From: Pararge aegeria
Taxonomy: Eukaryota > Arthropoda > Insecta > Lepidoptera > Nymphalidae
NCBI RefSeq assembly: GCF_905163445.1
Contig: NC_053199.1
Coordinates: 11,054,001 to 11,118,000, forward strand
Length of the DNA stretch: 64,000 nt
Reading direction: 5' to 3'
Shown: positions 23,579 to 34,149 of the stretch, in pieces
Position numbering within the stretch: the first letter of the stretch is position 1
Layout of the letters: every line of letters begins with the position of its first letter
The notes under the pieces: generated by a model
Told to the model about the DNA's origin: nothing
Databases searched by the model: none
The model's input: the letters and a program-made list of their open reading frames with translations, nothing else
Made by a program: the position numbers and the translations under genes

Positions 23579-23730
23579 GCCTAATATTATTTCCGGCTGC
23601 GCGGGAGTTGAAACGTAAGGCGCCTGCGGCAGCACGTATAGCAAGGGATGGAAAAGCAATTAATTAAATTTGTCTCGCCGCACGGGCCGTACCGACAATC
23701 AAGTCAAGCCAATCTACTAGGAGCGCATAC

Positions 23731-25221
23731 CTTGCAAAGAGTTAATAACTCAAAGAGGTCTCATTAAAATGGTGGTTATCGACGATTACATATACATTTA
23801 TCGCCCGTCCAGATTACGTTGACCTATGTAAGATTATTAAGCGGTCTTAGATAATCATGTCATCTCTTTTGTTTTTGTATTTCGCCTCATATAATGATTG
23901 TTTGTTTCATGAGCAATAGAATAGTATGAATGAATCGTAACTCACTAATTATTGACCGAGGAAGATACTGTATTCACTTTATGCACTCCTATTATTCTGC
24001 ACACCAATATTTAAGTAATTTTATTGTTTTTAGCGATTTTAAACATAAAATAATTTTTGATGGATACACAAATTACACGTCTAAGCTGTTTCGCTGTCCG
24101 AGGGGAAGAGGATAGCTTAGCAAATATACTGTCAGAATTGAATTATATAGATTAAACTCAACGAATCCTAATACTTAGTTTAGTTTAACTGTGCAGTATT
24201 CATTGTTATTTTAGTTTCCGTAAACTCTAAATACCTTCCCGAAAACAATTCCTTTATATCGATACTGTTGCAGTAGTGTGAGTGGACAGTGAACGAGTTT
24301 TCTCGAAGATTGAACGCTCGGACCAACAGTTTAGATTAGAAAAGTTTGCGGCACTCGGGTGGACTGACAAATTGCTACACTAATACAACAGATTTTGGAG
24401 TTGTCCCTCTGAAATACCCAAAAAAGTATTGCCGATCGCATTATATACTTGACTTTAATTATTGAGTTCTTTTAAAAACTTATTGAAATTAAATTATTTT
24501 TCAAAATGTTTACCTGCACTTTGGACTTTCTTATTAAGCCAGTGTCGATAAAAATTGCAAATTATACTTAAATAAATTATTCCCTGTGACTACGCTTGTC
24601 GGGTAATGGCCATGGCCGTAATCGTGACGTGATCAGCAAATTAGAGCTTCAGAAAGTCCTTGCTCCAAAGTAAAAGTTTATTGAAATATGGTATTGATAA
24701 CAAAAAACTTAGCATAACTGATAGTTTGAAATCACAAAATAGTTGATACACGCAGAGACTTTTGAAGTTCAAGCGGTACAAAACTATGTTTAAACTAGAA
24801 CTAGAAGTGATGTCATAATTTTAAATTTGGCGTTTCACGTGTTATGGCGGAGTTTAAGTCGAAAATAAATACCAATCTCACTTCGAATATGTATTCATTA
24901 TAAATCATCATTAGATTATTAGATGAATACAATAGTTTAGCAATTTTTTGTAACTGTCATCACGCTTATTATTATTTAAAAAAAAAAAAAAATTCGGTGT
25001 ATCGTATCTGTGTTTCATATATATTTGCACCCAACAAGATGAAACGCTGAAATTATACAGATGAGAATGCAAACTAGAATATCCCACAAAAGCAAAAATT
25101 GCATACAAAAGTAAAATTTTACACACATAATTGAAGAGATGAGCTTATTTATTGTTTGAACCCTCAGACTACCTACGTCTAACACTCGATAGACAGCCGA
25201 AATGAAAAAGGATGAAACGTT
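23731..25221. other. Intergenic with one dispersed repeat
   Basis: No supported gene. 24290-24412 is a copy of an unclassified dispersed repeat also present at 44838-44956 (see separate entries). An A run lies at 24978-24992. Confidence 0.4.
24290..24412 (+). repeat. Unclassified dispersed repeat, copy 1
   Basis: GAACGAGTTTTCTCGAAGAT, TGAACGCTCGGACCAACAG, GATTAGAAAAGTTTGCGGC and AATACAACAGATTTTGGA match 44838-44956 in order and orientation. Family unknown. Confidence 0.7.
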
Positions 25222-25375
25222 AAGAAACTGAGGGCGCAGCGAAAAACTTGTGTCAAAAGGATCACGTAGAGCGTCAAGTTTTCCGTTATCAGCACTTTGG
25301 ATGCCCACATTCTGCCGAAAAAGTTTTCGGTAAAGAGTCTAACGAGTTTCACCCTTATCGAGAAGGGGCTCCTTT
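25222..25375 (+). repeat. Unclassified dispersed repeat, copy 1
   Basis: GAAACTGAGGGCGCAGCG, AAGGATCACGTAGAGCG, CGTTATCAGCACTTTGGATG and GTTTTCGGTAAAGAGTC match 30005-30160 in the same order. No coding or structural signature that I can name. Confidence 0.7.
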
Positions 25376-25731
25376 CAACGCTGCTATTGAGAACTTTTTA
25401 AAAGGCATCGAATTAATGGTGTAATGACTTCAGTAAGTACGACCGGAAGCTGATTAACTGAACTCATGTTATAAGTCGTTTTGTATTTTTTATGTGTTTG
25501 GTTATGTATTTATTGGTTTGTGAAAGTATAGTGAAATTGATTTGCTTAAACTTAAAAAAATAAGTTTTCAACGTTATTTGTCTCCCAAGAACGATCGATT
25601 CTAGCAAGAAGCTGAAAAAAAACCATGCTCTTCAGAAAAAGAATTTTATAGTCACACTGGCTTCAATATTTCATCAAATAGTTATAGTATGTTTCAATTG
25701 ATTACTTTATCAATTATTGGTTCTATGTGTC

Positions 25732-25874
25732 CAGTGGCGTGCACTCTATACATGCACAAAAGCACTGCATACCCTAAAATTTTTGTGTAACTCATGAAGG
25801 GGAAGGATTTTTAAATTTTATGCCATCTTCCTACTTTATGCATACCCTGGTCAAAAACTCTGTGCACGCCACTG
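25732..25874. mobile_element. hAT-type MITE, complete, with 8-bp target duplication
   Basis: 143-base element with termini CAGTGGCGTGCAC ... GTGCACGCCACTG. It is flanked on both sides by TATGTGTC (25724-25731 and 25875-25882), a perfect 8-base duplication as produced by hAT transposases. It has no coding capacity. It is related to the copies at 54524 and 10402. Confidence 0.9.
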
Positions 25875-25880
25875 TATGTG

Positions 25881-26082
25881 TCCATACTATAATATAATAA
25901 ATGTGAGAGTGTGTTATTTTTTTGTACTTTACGCTGTAACAAAGCAACCAATCGACTTGATTTTTGGTATAGAGTTAGTTGACAGAACGGAAAGTAACAT
26001 AAGCCACTTTTTATCCTAGCAAATTAAACGGTCCCCACATAAACCGTAATAAACGCGGGCAAAAAACGCGGGTAACCACTAG
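25881..26082 (+). mobile_element. Helitron candidate (non-autonomous)
   Basis: Begins TCCATACTATAATATAATAA and ends GGTAACCACTAG followed by T. The interior has GCAACCAATCGACTTGATTT, TTTTTGGTATAGAGTTAG, CACTTTTTATCCTAGC and a GC-rich CGCGGGC ... CGCGGG segment before the end. This is the layout of short Lepidoptera Helitrons. The hAT MITE sits immediately beside its 5' terminus. Confidence 0.65.
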
Positions 26083-26552
26083 TTTTATAATGTATTTCTT
26101 GATAATGTAATTCTTTGTATGTTGCTTGTATATGTTTGCTGCTTGATTTTTGCTAAAATTATTAGTTTTAATATAATTTATGCAAATAATTCATACCTCG
26201 TGTAGAAGGTTCCGGCCATGTTTAGTCAGCGACCCAGTCACTCGCGACATGAGAGAAATTACTAAACATTAATTTAGCCGCTTAAACAAAGGACAATTAG
26301 CGGATAACATTGTGCGGAAGATTAACGGCACCTGTGACATATTGCCATCGCTTTATGAAAACGAACTTTTAAAGATACTTTAGACAGTATGTATGTCTTA
26401 GTTAACAGACGTTATCCTAGTCGAATAAGATTACGCGATCAACGCTATAAGTGCTTCGGGGGAATTTCTTTATTCCGTACCTGCTTGTGATCAAATACAG
26501 TGATGCATACAGCTGAGGTTTCTAACTAATATCTTAAAAACCCCGACTTTTA

Positions 26553-26686
26553 ATATCATCATCATCTTCATCATATGAACCCATTACCGACCCACGACAA
26601 AGTACGGGTCTCCTCCAACAATGAGGAGGGTTTAGGCTGTAATCCACCACGGATGGCCCAGTGCGGATTCGTGAACTAGTCAAGAA
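26553..26686 (-). mobile_element. SINE family A 3' fragment
   Basis: Reverse strand: ATCATCATCTTCATCATATG, AACCCATTACCGACCCACGA, CAATGAGGAGGGTTTAGGC, ATCCACCACGGATGGCCCAG. Confidence 0.75.
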
Positions 26687-26887
26687 ATTTAATTTATATT
26701 GTGGGAGTCGTGAAAAGAAAATCGCCATATTATGGTAGCGGCCATCTTTAATTTAAATTTTACTCTAGTGTATAGTATTCTATTTAGAGAGTTATGGAAT
26801 ATTATCTATGTGATATGTGATCAATTTTTATTAAACATAGCTCAGAACAATCCCGACTAAATTGTACATGAGCCACAATGTCACAGG

Positions 26888-26975
26888 CAGACACACACGC
26901 AAACACACATGCACTCGCACACAAACACACGCACGCAAAACCCACGCACAGAAACCCACACATAAACACACTCAC
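26888..26975. repeat. CA-rich simple sequence
   Basis: Interrupted ACACAC/GCACAC runs over about 90 bases. Confidence 0.7.
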
Positions 26976-28652
26976 CAACACTTTAAACTTGGGAATACTT
27001 GTAACATGTTAAAAATGTAATTCACGAGTAATTAAAGTCCTTGATGAATTCGTAATTTACAATATTTATATCCAGGAACATGGATAATTAGAGAAGGTTT
27101 TAACTTGGATATTACTCATCCATATTCTTTAACATTGACCAATGTTCGCTAATGATCAAATTATTATAACACTGTGTTTAATTTTGTTTAGAACTTCTAG
27201 TTGCATAGATACTTTATGAGCTAGTGACCCAGTGACAGAGAAATGCGCAATATCTTCGCTACTATCTGTCTTGGTGGCAAATGTTTTCATGTAGCACGAT
27301 ATGCGTGTGACAGTAATTATTAGCGAATGACATCACATTTGCTTTGTCGACAACTCCTGTGACATATTATCGTTACTTTATGTTTCACGCCTTTAATAAA
27401 ACTTTAGTTACTTTATCTCATACTAAGCAATTATTAAATTACAAATTATTTATTTAACAACACTTAAAGTTTTAGAATCGTAAAGTATCTTGATTTTAGA
27501 GTAATTCGCATTTACTGCCATCTTTGATGTCGCTTACTCCTTAATAAACAATTTGGTGAGGCTTAATAATTACTTTCTTTCCTGTGTAGAGTAGTGCGTT
27601 AAAATATGTTCACATAAACAAGAGGCAATAAGCGGTTGATGTCGTGTGAGATGTCAACGGCACTTGCGACATATTAGCATCGCTTTATGTCGGGCACGCC
27701 TTCAATGACAGAAAAGTTATATTTTTTTACTATCGAGCACGCCTTCGATAAAATTAAAGGTTTATTTTTTTAATCAATATTTAATTACTACAAATTTTGC
27801 CATAGATTTATTTGACTACAGTTGCAATACACTCTTTTCATCTCAGCGTCTTTATTTTTAACATTGACGATCGTTAATGTCGATTACTGCCTTAATCATA
27901 ATTTCGTTAGTCTTAATAACAATATCGTTTTGAGTAATACTGAAGCCAAATGCGTTAAAATATTTGTGCGGGATGTCGACGGCACCTGTGACATATTAGT
28001 GCGCATAACGTCGCGGCACTACAAGATTTGCCTAGATTTATTTTACTAAATGTTTTGCATACTAACATCTAATTTCATTTTAACATTAACGATGGTTTTA
28101 TGTCGAACTCCCTTAATATTAATTTGGTTAGTCTTTATAACTATGTCGTTTAGAGTACTGTAGACAATTGCGTTAAAATATTATGTTCGCATAAACAAGG
28201 GGCAATTAGCAACTGAGGTCGTGCGGGATGTCGACGGCACCTGTGACATATTAGCGCCGCTTTATGTCGCGCACGCCTTTAATGACACTCAAGTTATATC
28301 GCCTCCTAGTTTATACTCAGAGAAAGAGAAACTGCCAGTTTTAGTAAAAGTGATCCGAGTTTAGCTTCGCTGATATTAATACCATCGTTTTATGTTGAAT
28401 ACAGCTAACAACGCTTTGGTTATTCTTAATTATATTTTTTTGTGTGGCGGTGTAGACAAATGCGTTAAATGTTCAGATAAACAAAGAGAAACTAGCGGCT
28501 GAAGTCGAGCGAGATGTCGTCGGCACCTGTAACATATTTTATTTAATACGCCGGACGCCTTTGATAACACTTTGGTTATATTGTCTCATGTTTTACATTA
28601 AGAAAATATTTGGCAAATGTGATTATTGCTACAGCTTTATTCAAATATGAGA

Positions 28653-28735
28653 CTAAGGTATTCGGTTTCCAACCGAGCTTTTAAGGTAACAAGTTTGTTT
28701 ATTTTGAGTTAAATGACCCATGTCTATTTTATTAA
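28653..28735. other. Intergenic spacer
   Basis: AT-rich; open frames crossing it on the minus strand are read-through into the family B SINE. Confidence 0.3.
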
Positions 28736-28800
28736 TTACCAGCGGGTGCCCGCAACTTTGTCTGCGAAGAGTCACGTTAAGCTGTCGGTCCTGCGACTGA
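28736..28800 (-). mobile_element. Helitron-like 3' end fragment
   Basis: ACCAGCGGGTGCCCGCAACT and TTTGTCTGCG are the reverse of the GC-rich hairpin end common to Lepidoptera Helitron-like elements. The terminal CTAGT is degraded. Confidence 0.4.
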
Positions 28801-28875
28801 TGATCTCTTTTCAGCTTGGAGCTGTCTTCCCATCTGTCCATGAGAATAAGTAAATACAGATTGCGTGTGTCGGTG

Positions 28876-29130
28876 AGAAATATACTAAGACCATTCACAC
28901 GCCGCCATCTAGCCCCAATGTAAGCGTAGCTTGTGTTATGGGTATTAAGATGACCGATGAATATTTTAATGAATAATATGCATAAATAATTATAATATAC
29001 ATATAAATACCCAGACACTGAAAAACATTCATGTTCATCGCATAAAAAAAATCCAGTTGTGGGAATCGAACCCACGGTCTTGGAGTCCGAAAGCGGGGCG
29101 TGGGCAGCGCCACAGCGCCAATCGTTCGAC
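28876..29130 (-). mobile_element. SINE family B copy
   Basis: CGCCATCTAGCCCCAATGTA, AATACCCAGACACTGAAAAA, B box GTTGTGGGAATCGAACCCAC, then GGCAGCGCCACAGCGCCAAT. It may be inserted in the Helitron-like fragment that begins at 28736. Confidence 0.85.
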
Positions 29131-30004
29131 GAAATTTATAAAATATTTTTGTAGATTGATTAACAAGGCCGAAATCGGTCAGTAGTTTTTTTTGAGAAAT
29201 GTTCCTCTAAATACTTTTAATCCTTATAATTAAACGATTCTCGCGGAATTTTTAAAAAGCCGATTCAATCGCGTTCATGACAGCGTGTATAATTTAGTGT
29301 ATAATTTACTATTAATTTTAGCCCCAACCCGGAATCAAAAACCAGACTTTACTATCGGTAGTTTACATTTGGTTTAACAAACCATTGTTCGCTATTAATT
29401 TAAAAACTTAGGTATAAGGACGCATTACATCCTTAAGTGGAGACTCGTTTTTATATTTCTACTAACAAAATAATTGATCAATATTTGATATCTATTTAGA
29501 TCGATCAATCAAAAAACCTTGTCGTGTATTATATTTTTTTTTGATTTCGAGAAACTGTAACAAATAAGATTTTTCCGCGTCATTATTGCTGAAGCATCTG
29601 TTGCGAATCCTGTTTTCCTTTATTGCTTTTTATTATATGATGGCATTGGCGATATTTGATGATACTCGTAGCAATTGTGCGTGATTTAGTTTGCGAAGTA
29701 TAGATACAATTTGACGATATATTATAGTAGTAGTTGGTATGGTGTAGGAAGGGCAGAAATAAGTTTGTGTGTAAGTGTGTGTTTTTGTGTTGTGCAAGCA
29801 ATATGACCTTTGAGTCTGCGAAATATGCATTATTTTGAAGAGAAGAAAGAAGTATATTATGTGTATTAAGTATATTATGTAAACAATTATGAACCAGAAT
29901 CACTTTACCCAAAAACATGAAGCAGGCATTTTACAACTAATTCGCAAAGAGTGCGCAATTCGTTTGATTGTAATTATTACTTTTATTGTCTCGATTAGTA
30001 ATTA
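29131..30004. other. Intergenic, nothing recognised
   Basis: No supported gene; minus-strand open frames at 29583-29918 are AT-rich and lack family features. Confidence 0.4.
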
Positions 30005-30160
30005 ATAGGCTGAGGGAAATGGGGGTGTAGTGAAAAAGTTGTATCAAAAGAATCACGTAGCTCCACAAGTTCGCCGTTATCAGCACTCTGGATGCCATAT
30101 AATACGGAAAAGTTTTCGGTAAAGAGTCTCTAACGAGTTTTTCCCTTACCAATAAAAGAG
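30005..30160 (+). repeat. Unclassified dispersed repeat, copy 2
   Basis: Matches 25222-25375: AATCACGTAGCTCCACAAG, CGTTATCAGCACTCTGGATG, GTTTTCGGTAAAGAGTC, TAACGAGTTTTTCCCTTACC. Confidence 0.7.
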
Positions 30161-30199
30161 TTCTTTGCTTTAGGCTGCTTTGCAAACTAGTAAGCGAAC

Positions 30200-30300
30200 T
30201 CAGCCCACTAGCCCGCATTGGAGCGGCGTGGTGGGTCTATGCTCTATAGTCGTATCTCCTATGAGAAACCGTTTTAGAGTGTAGGTTGGGTTTAAAAGGT
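30200..30300 (+). mobile_element. LINE 3'-end fragment
   Basis: CCCGCATTGGAGCGGCGTGG and TGGGTCTATGCTCTATAG match the fuller copy at 30830-30975. Confidence 0.5.
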
Positions 30301-30320
30301 TAAAGAGTACAGGGTCTTTA

Positions 30321-30421
30321 ACCGGAGCATCCTCAGAAGTAGTTGACTTTACAATGAGTAATTGTTAAGAAGCTTAACAACTATTCATTGTAAAGTCAAC
30401 CTCTCCTGAGGATGCTCCGGT
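30321..30421. repeat. 101-base near-perfect palindrome
   Basis: Outer arms ACCGGAGCATCCTCA (30321-30335) and TGAGGATGCTCCGGT (30407-30421) pair perfectly. Inner arms 30342-30369 and 30373-30400 (GTTGACTTTACAATGAG ... CTCATTGTAAAGTCAAC type) pair with two mismatches around a 3-base loop. It directly adjoins a CGGAGCGAAACGTG segment related to the inverted-repeat element family of 1732-1887. Probably a fold-back MITE or its terminus. Confidence 0.8.
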
Positions 30422-30600
30422 TTCGGAGCGAAACGTGCTTAGAGGGATATGTTTGGTGTGGAGTATAAGGATTGAAGAAATCATAAATTAGGTACACCAT
30501 ACAGATTCTCTTGCTTTTCGCGGACTATAGCGAATTAAGCTTAATTTTCATAATAAATCATGGATTTCCGCAAAGTAACGTCTTCTTCTATCCAATAGTT
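30421..30600 (-). mobile_element. Fragment of the 1732-type inverted-repeat element
   Basis: CGAAACGTGCTTAGAG, TTTGGTGTGGAGTATAAGG, CTTTTCGCGGACTATAGCGA, ATTAAGCTTAATTTTCATAA and ATCATGGATTTCCGCAAAG. The same pieces are present around 1690-1887. Confidence 0.6.
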
Positions 30601-30829
30601 TATACAAATAAATCAGAAGTACATAAAATAATTAGGAAATATAAAGAAGTATATATAATAACAACACATAAATATTTAAATACTTTAACATACAATAAAT
30701 ATTGACGCGAGAGTAAATACATGCTATTAATAGTCGTCGACGAAAAATGGGCCTTAAGCTTTTTAAACATTGCCAGTGACTTTACTTTCCATACTAGTAA
30801 GCAAACTTAGCCCACCAACCCGCATATCT

Positions 30830-30975
30830 TACGAACACGCATAGCCCAACGACCCGCATTGGAGCAGCGTGGTGGGTATATTCTCTAAGACCGTCTTTCC
30901 TATAAGAGACGAGGCCTGTTCCCAGCACTGGGATGTAAATAGGCTGCCGATGATAATGATGATGAAGCAAAATTA
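30830..30975 (+). mobile_element. LINE 3'-end fragment
   Basis: CGACCCGCATTGGAGCAGCG, TGGTGGGTATATTCTC, AGACGAGGCCTGTTCCCAGC, AGGCTGCCGATGATAATGAT. Ends in a GAT-type repeat as RTE-like LINEs do. Confidence 0.6.
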
Positions 30976-31139
30976 ATAATAAAAACTTAAATTATGCCAA
31001 TGACTTGATAGTAATAACGCAGAGATTGACGCTGGGTGACCATTGCAGGAATTTATTCACATATTTTTACAAAATAAAAAGATCGGTTTCGTGTCTGTAT
31101 CAGTCTAGAGGGATTTCAAAAGTAATTGGTATGAATACC

Positions 31140-31396
31140 TACGGTCGATGGTGAGGGAGCGCATGGCTAAGCTTTTAAGCCATATATTTACCATCATTAT
31201 GCTGGAATGGCAGCCCCGTACTGGTAAGCGCAGCGTTGGTCGACCCCCAACGAGGTGGACAGACGACATTAAGCGCGTCGCAGGTAGCCGTTGGATCCAA
31301 GCGGCTCAGAATCGTGGAACTTGGAACTCCCTACAAAAGACCTATGTCCAGCAGTGGACGTCTATCGGTTGATGTGATGATGATGATGATGATTTA
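31140..31396 (+). mobile_element. RTE-type LINE, 3' end
   Basis: The C-terminal coding remnant of an RTE-like reverse transcriptase is readable in one frame: LEWQPRTGKRSVGRPPTRWT, DDIKRVAGSRWIQAAQNRG, TYVQQWTSIG, then stop. It is followed by a TGATGATGATGATGATGATT tail. 5'-truncated; related to 34150-34436 and 48545-48836. Confidence 0.85.
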
Positions 31397-32286
31397 CCAT
31401 CAAAGCTAAGCTTCTGAAGGGCTTCACACAAATCACTAGTTAAATATTCTCGCAAATTGACCATAGTAAAGCAGCCGATGATATATCAATAAGTCAGCCC
31501 ATGTATCATAAATGTGCGAAAGCTTAGATTGTCCACCTTGCGTTAAAGCTAAATGACAAAGTTAAAAGATACTAATTTAAAATATTAATTTTATTTTTAT
31601 AAAAATTATTTTAAAATGTTTTAGCAAGTAGGTCGAAATAATTGGCTGTAACGGACGGGTGAACAAAGTCGTTAAAAATGCTAAAACAAAATACTACTCA
31701 TAATTTATTAGTGAAAGTTTATCTACGTGAGAAGATTTTCTGATTTACTTTATAATGAAAGCTTCGTAAATTACCATTTAAAAATAAGTTTCCAAATAAA
31801 GTTTGAGTTTCACTGAGTGCGAGCTTAGCTTCTGTAATTATTTCGCAAAAGCAAGGCCCCAAAAACGCTCGTTAGCGACTTGCTAATTTAAAGCATAGAC
31901 TGTAGTTTACTGCATTTACCTCCACCCTGTATTCGCAGAGGATTACGAATCGTGAAAAAAGGTGTAGATATATTTTTAAGTTTCGTTTTGTTCACAGAAC
32001 GTTTTTGACCAAACGAAGCGAGGTCTTTCAGTTTACTTTAGTGAAACTGCACTAAGTCCATCCATCTGTCTGTACCAGCCTATTGCCGAACATAAAATAT
32101 GTTATAAAAAATATTTGCGTCTAGTCTTAAAGGGTATCCTTGTTGGTAATAATGTCACTTCTGAAGCAGCATTATTGTAATCTCCCTTTGCTGGGTTCCC
32201 TTCTTACCTTAACTTCCTTATTTTGGTTTTTAGTAAAATAAAAACAGTTTTTTAATCGTTTTTAAAATTACTACTAGCAAATTGAT
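31397..32286. other. Intergenic, nothing recognised
   Basis: No supported gene or placeable repeat. Confidence 0.4.
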
Positions 32287-32562
32287 GGCTGATTAGTGCA
32301 ATACCCAGCAGCGACCCTGTTTTCTGAGTCTAAGGCCGTGGGTTTTATCCCACAACTGGACAAATGTTTGGGTGATGAACATTAATGTTTTTCAGTGTTT
32401 GGGTGTATATCTGTTTATTATAAGTATATATGTATATTTTTCATGGAAATAATCAGTTGTCATGTATATTAAATACACAACACAAAATACGCTTATTTTA
32501 GGGCTACATGGCTAGATGTGTGTTTTGTCGTAATATATTTATATTTATTTATATTAAATGGG
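32287..32562 (+). mobile_element. SINE family B copy
   Basis: CAATACCCAGCAGCGACCCT, TTTTCTGAGTCTAAGGCCGT, damaged B box (GGTTTTATCCCACAACTGG), TTTTCAGTGTTTGGGTGTAT, TTTTAGGGCTACATGGCTAG and a TTTATATTTA tail. Confidence 0.85.
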
Positions 32563-32853
32563 TGAAATAGGTAATGAAACTTGTTATGAAAGCACTATAA
32601 TTGTCAAGCTATTATTGAAGCTATAGTCATGAAGATCGGTTTTGTTGTGCAATCCCTATGCCCTTCTAAGGGCATGGCAGGATTTTAATTTCATCTCACG
32701 TCAGAAATTCTTTGCAGACGAAGTTATATATGTGGTAGCCCTTGACTGTAACTTGTTATGAAATAATAATATAAAACATCATCAAGAATGTGCAACGATA
32801 CGTAAATTGAGCAATGAGTTTAAAATCTTTAATTTGATAGCTTAGCACATACT

Positions 32854-32890
32854 GGCCACTGAATGTATATGGCTGATACATTCAGTGGCC
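32854..32890. repeat. Perfect palindrome, 15-base arms, 7-base loop
   Basis: GGCCACTGAATGTAT at 32854-32868 and its exact reverse complement at 32876-32890. Confidence 0.85.
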
Positions 32891-33284
32891 GGGATAATCC
32901 AGTCTTCAGCCTTCAGCCTACTGTAGAAAATTAAAGAAGAACATATTTTATTATTTATAAAAGTCCTAACCATCTTTCAAAGTTCTCCAAAGAAATGATG
33001 AGCCATACTCGATTCCCGTTATTATTTTAAAATTTTGCCTCGTCTTTAAATGGTTTTATGTTGATACCTTAATACAAATAGTATGCATATCAAAAATCTG
33101 CCATATTGACTTTTTTTTTATTACTTGAAGTTAAATATTATGTTCACTCGAAATAAAAAGTAGGAGCTTTTTTATCTACGTGTTATATTATAAGAGGCTT
33201 TCAATTGTAGTCAACATATTATCACCCAAAGTGTTAACAAAAGAGGAAAATTGCTTAACATTGCTGGCATACACCAGACATTTA

Positions 33285-33355
33285 GTGGGTGACGTCATGT
33301 GGGATATTAATGATACGTGCGACACATTAGCGTCGCCTTATGAGACTTGCAAGCT
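33285..33355 (+). repeat. Dispersed copy of the 85-base core
   Basis: GTGACGTCATGTGGGATATT, ATGATACGTGCGACACATTA, GCGTCGCCTTATGAGACT: same order and strand as the copies at 26.3-28.6 kb, more diverged. Confidence 0.6.
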
Positions 33356-33699
33356 CCTCAAATTAATGACTTACCAAAACGGCTTGTTGTACAGTATTAA
33401 CTTGGGCAGTTTTTTCAATTACAGAAGATGTTTATAATTAGTTTGCAATGGTTTTAACAAGTAACTGTCATATCTTATCATCGTCTAGGTAAGATCACAG
33501 TTACGGCTTTAGACTTCAATAAATAAAAAAAGAAAGCGACCGTGAATATATCCGACCTATAGACCATTTAAAGAATACTTTAATCAACAACTTTTATTGA
33601 TTGAAAGAAACCAGTCTTTTTTTTTTTTATTATTCCACTATATGTTAGCCCTTAACTGTAATCTTGTGACTGTAAGCTTTGGTGGTAGTAGAGTAGCTA

Positions 33700-33998
33700 T
33701 GAAATGTTCACCATTACCGGCCCACAACAGGGCACGGTCTTCTCCCACAATGAGAAAGGGTTACCACGCTGGCCCTGCGCGGATTAGGGGACTCTCCCAC
33801 CTTTTAGAACATTATGGAGAACTCTTAGGCATCGTGGGAAAACCTGTTCCCCACGATATTTTCCTTCACCGTTAAGGCAAGCGATATTTTAATTGCTTAA
33901 GACTCAGATAACTTAGAAAAGTTAGACGAGCGTGCTGGGATTCGATCTCGGCCCTTGAAAGTAAAATTAAAGTCCTACTCACTGGTCTATCACCGCTT
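33700..33998 (-). mobile_element. SINE family A copy, near full length
   Basis: Reverse strand. CACCATTACCGGCCCACAAC, TCTCCCACAATGAGAAAGGG, GAACATTATGGAGAACTCTT, B box GTGCTGGGATTCGATCTCGG, and head CACTGGTCTATCACCGCTTC at the right end. Confidence 0.9.
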
Positions 33999-34085
33999 CA
34001 TCTTCGCTTAATCTTCGCTTAATCTTCGCTTCATCTTCGCTTAATCTTCGCTTAATCTTCGCTTCATCTTCGCTTCATCTTCGCT
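33999..34085. repeat. 12-base minisatellite next to a SINE
   Basis: About seven units of ATCTTCGCTTAA / ATCTTCGCTTCA, starting exactly where the 5' end of the family A SINE (minus strand) finishes. The unit includes the first bases of the SINE head (GAAGCG), so the array seems to have grown from that end. Confidence 0.85.
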
Positions 34086-34149
34086 ATGAAATATTAGTTA
34101 AATGTAAACCACTTCAAAACGATATTCCGTTAAGAGTTAAACTTGAGGT

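Larger units (their letters stand above)
19031..23730 (-). mobile_element. CR1/Jockey-group LINE, nearly complete
   Basis: Non-LTR retrotransposon reading right to left. The order is a GC-rich leader (about 23730-23579), ORF1 (23578-22733), a 300-base AT-rich spacer, ORF2 (about 22488-19529), a 3' untranslated part, and a TAT/TTA microsatellite tail at 19037-19062. ORF2 carries an apurinic-type endonuclease and a reverse transcriptase, as in CR1/Jockey-group elements. One frameshift splits ORF2. The 5' limit is estimated from where the GC-rich sequence ends. I could not find a target-site duplication. Coding regions are otherwise open, which suggests a young insertion. Clade assignment is from motif style only. 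Confidence 0.9.
26291..28590 (+). repeat. Decayed tandem array with a conserved ~85-base core
   Basis: The core reads roughly: CAATTAGCGGCTGA, then a TGTCGTGCGGGATGTCGACG-like part, GGCACCTGTGACATATTAGC, GCTTTATGTCGCGCACGCCT and TTAATGACAC. Copies on the same strand start at about 26291, 27314, 27611, 27951 (left part missing), 28185 and 28475. The CACCTGTGACATATT-like centre falls at 26328, 27351, 27659, 27981, 28240 and 28521, so the last five are spaced 308, 322, 259 and 281 bases. Between cores, a weaker shared stretch (AATGCGTTAAAATAT, TAATTTGGTTAGTCTTTATA-like) shows that whole monomers of about 300 bases were once repeated. No coding frame is conserved across copies. Further copies lie near 33.3, 34.7 and 35.9 kb. 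Confidence 0.75.

Noticed and set aside
28653..29113. Minus-strand open frames of 140 and 72 codons
   Set aside because: They are translations of a family B SINE and its flank. The same peptide pieces appear wherever the SINE occurs (for example 47256-47574).
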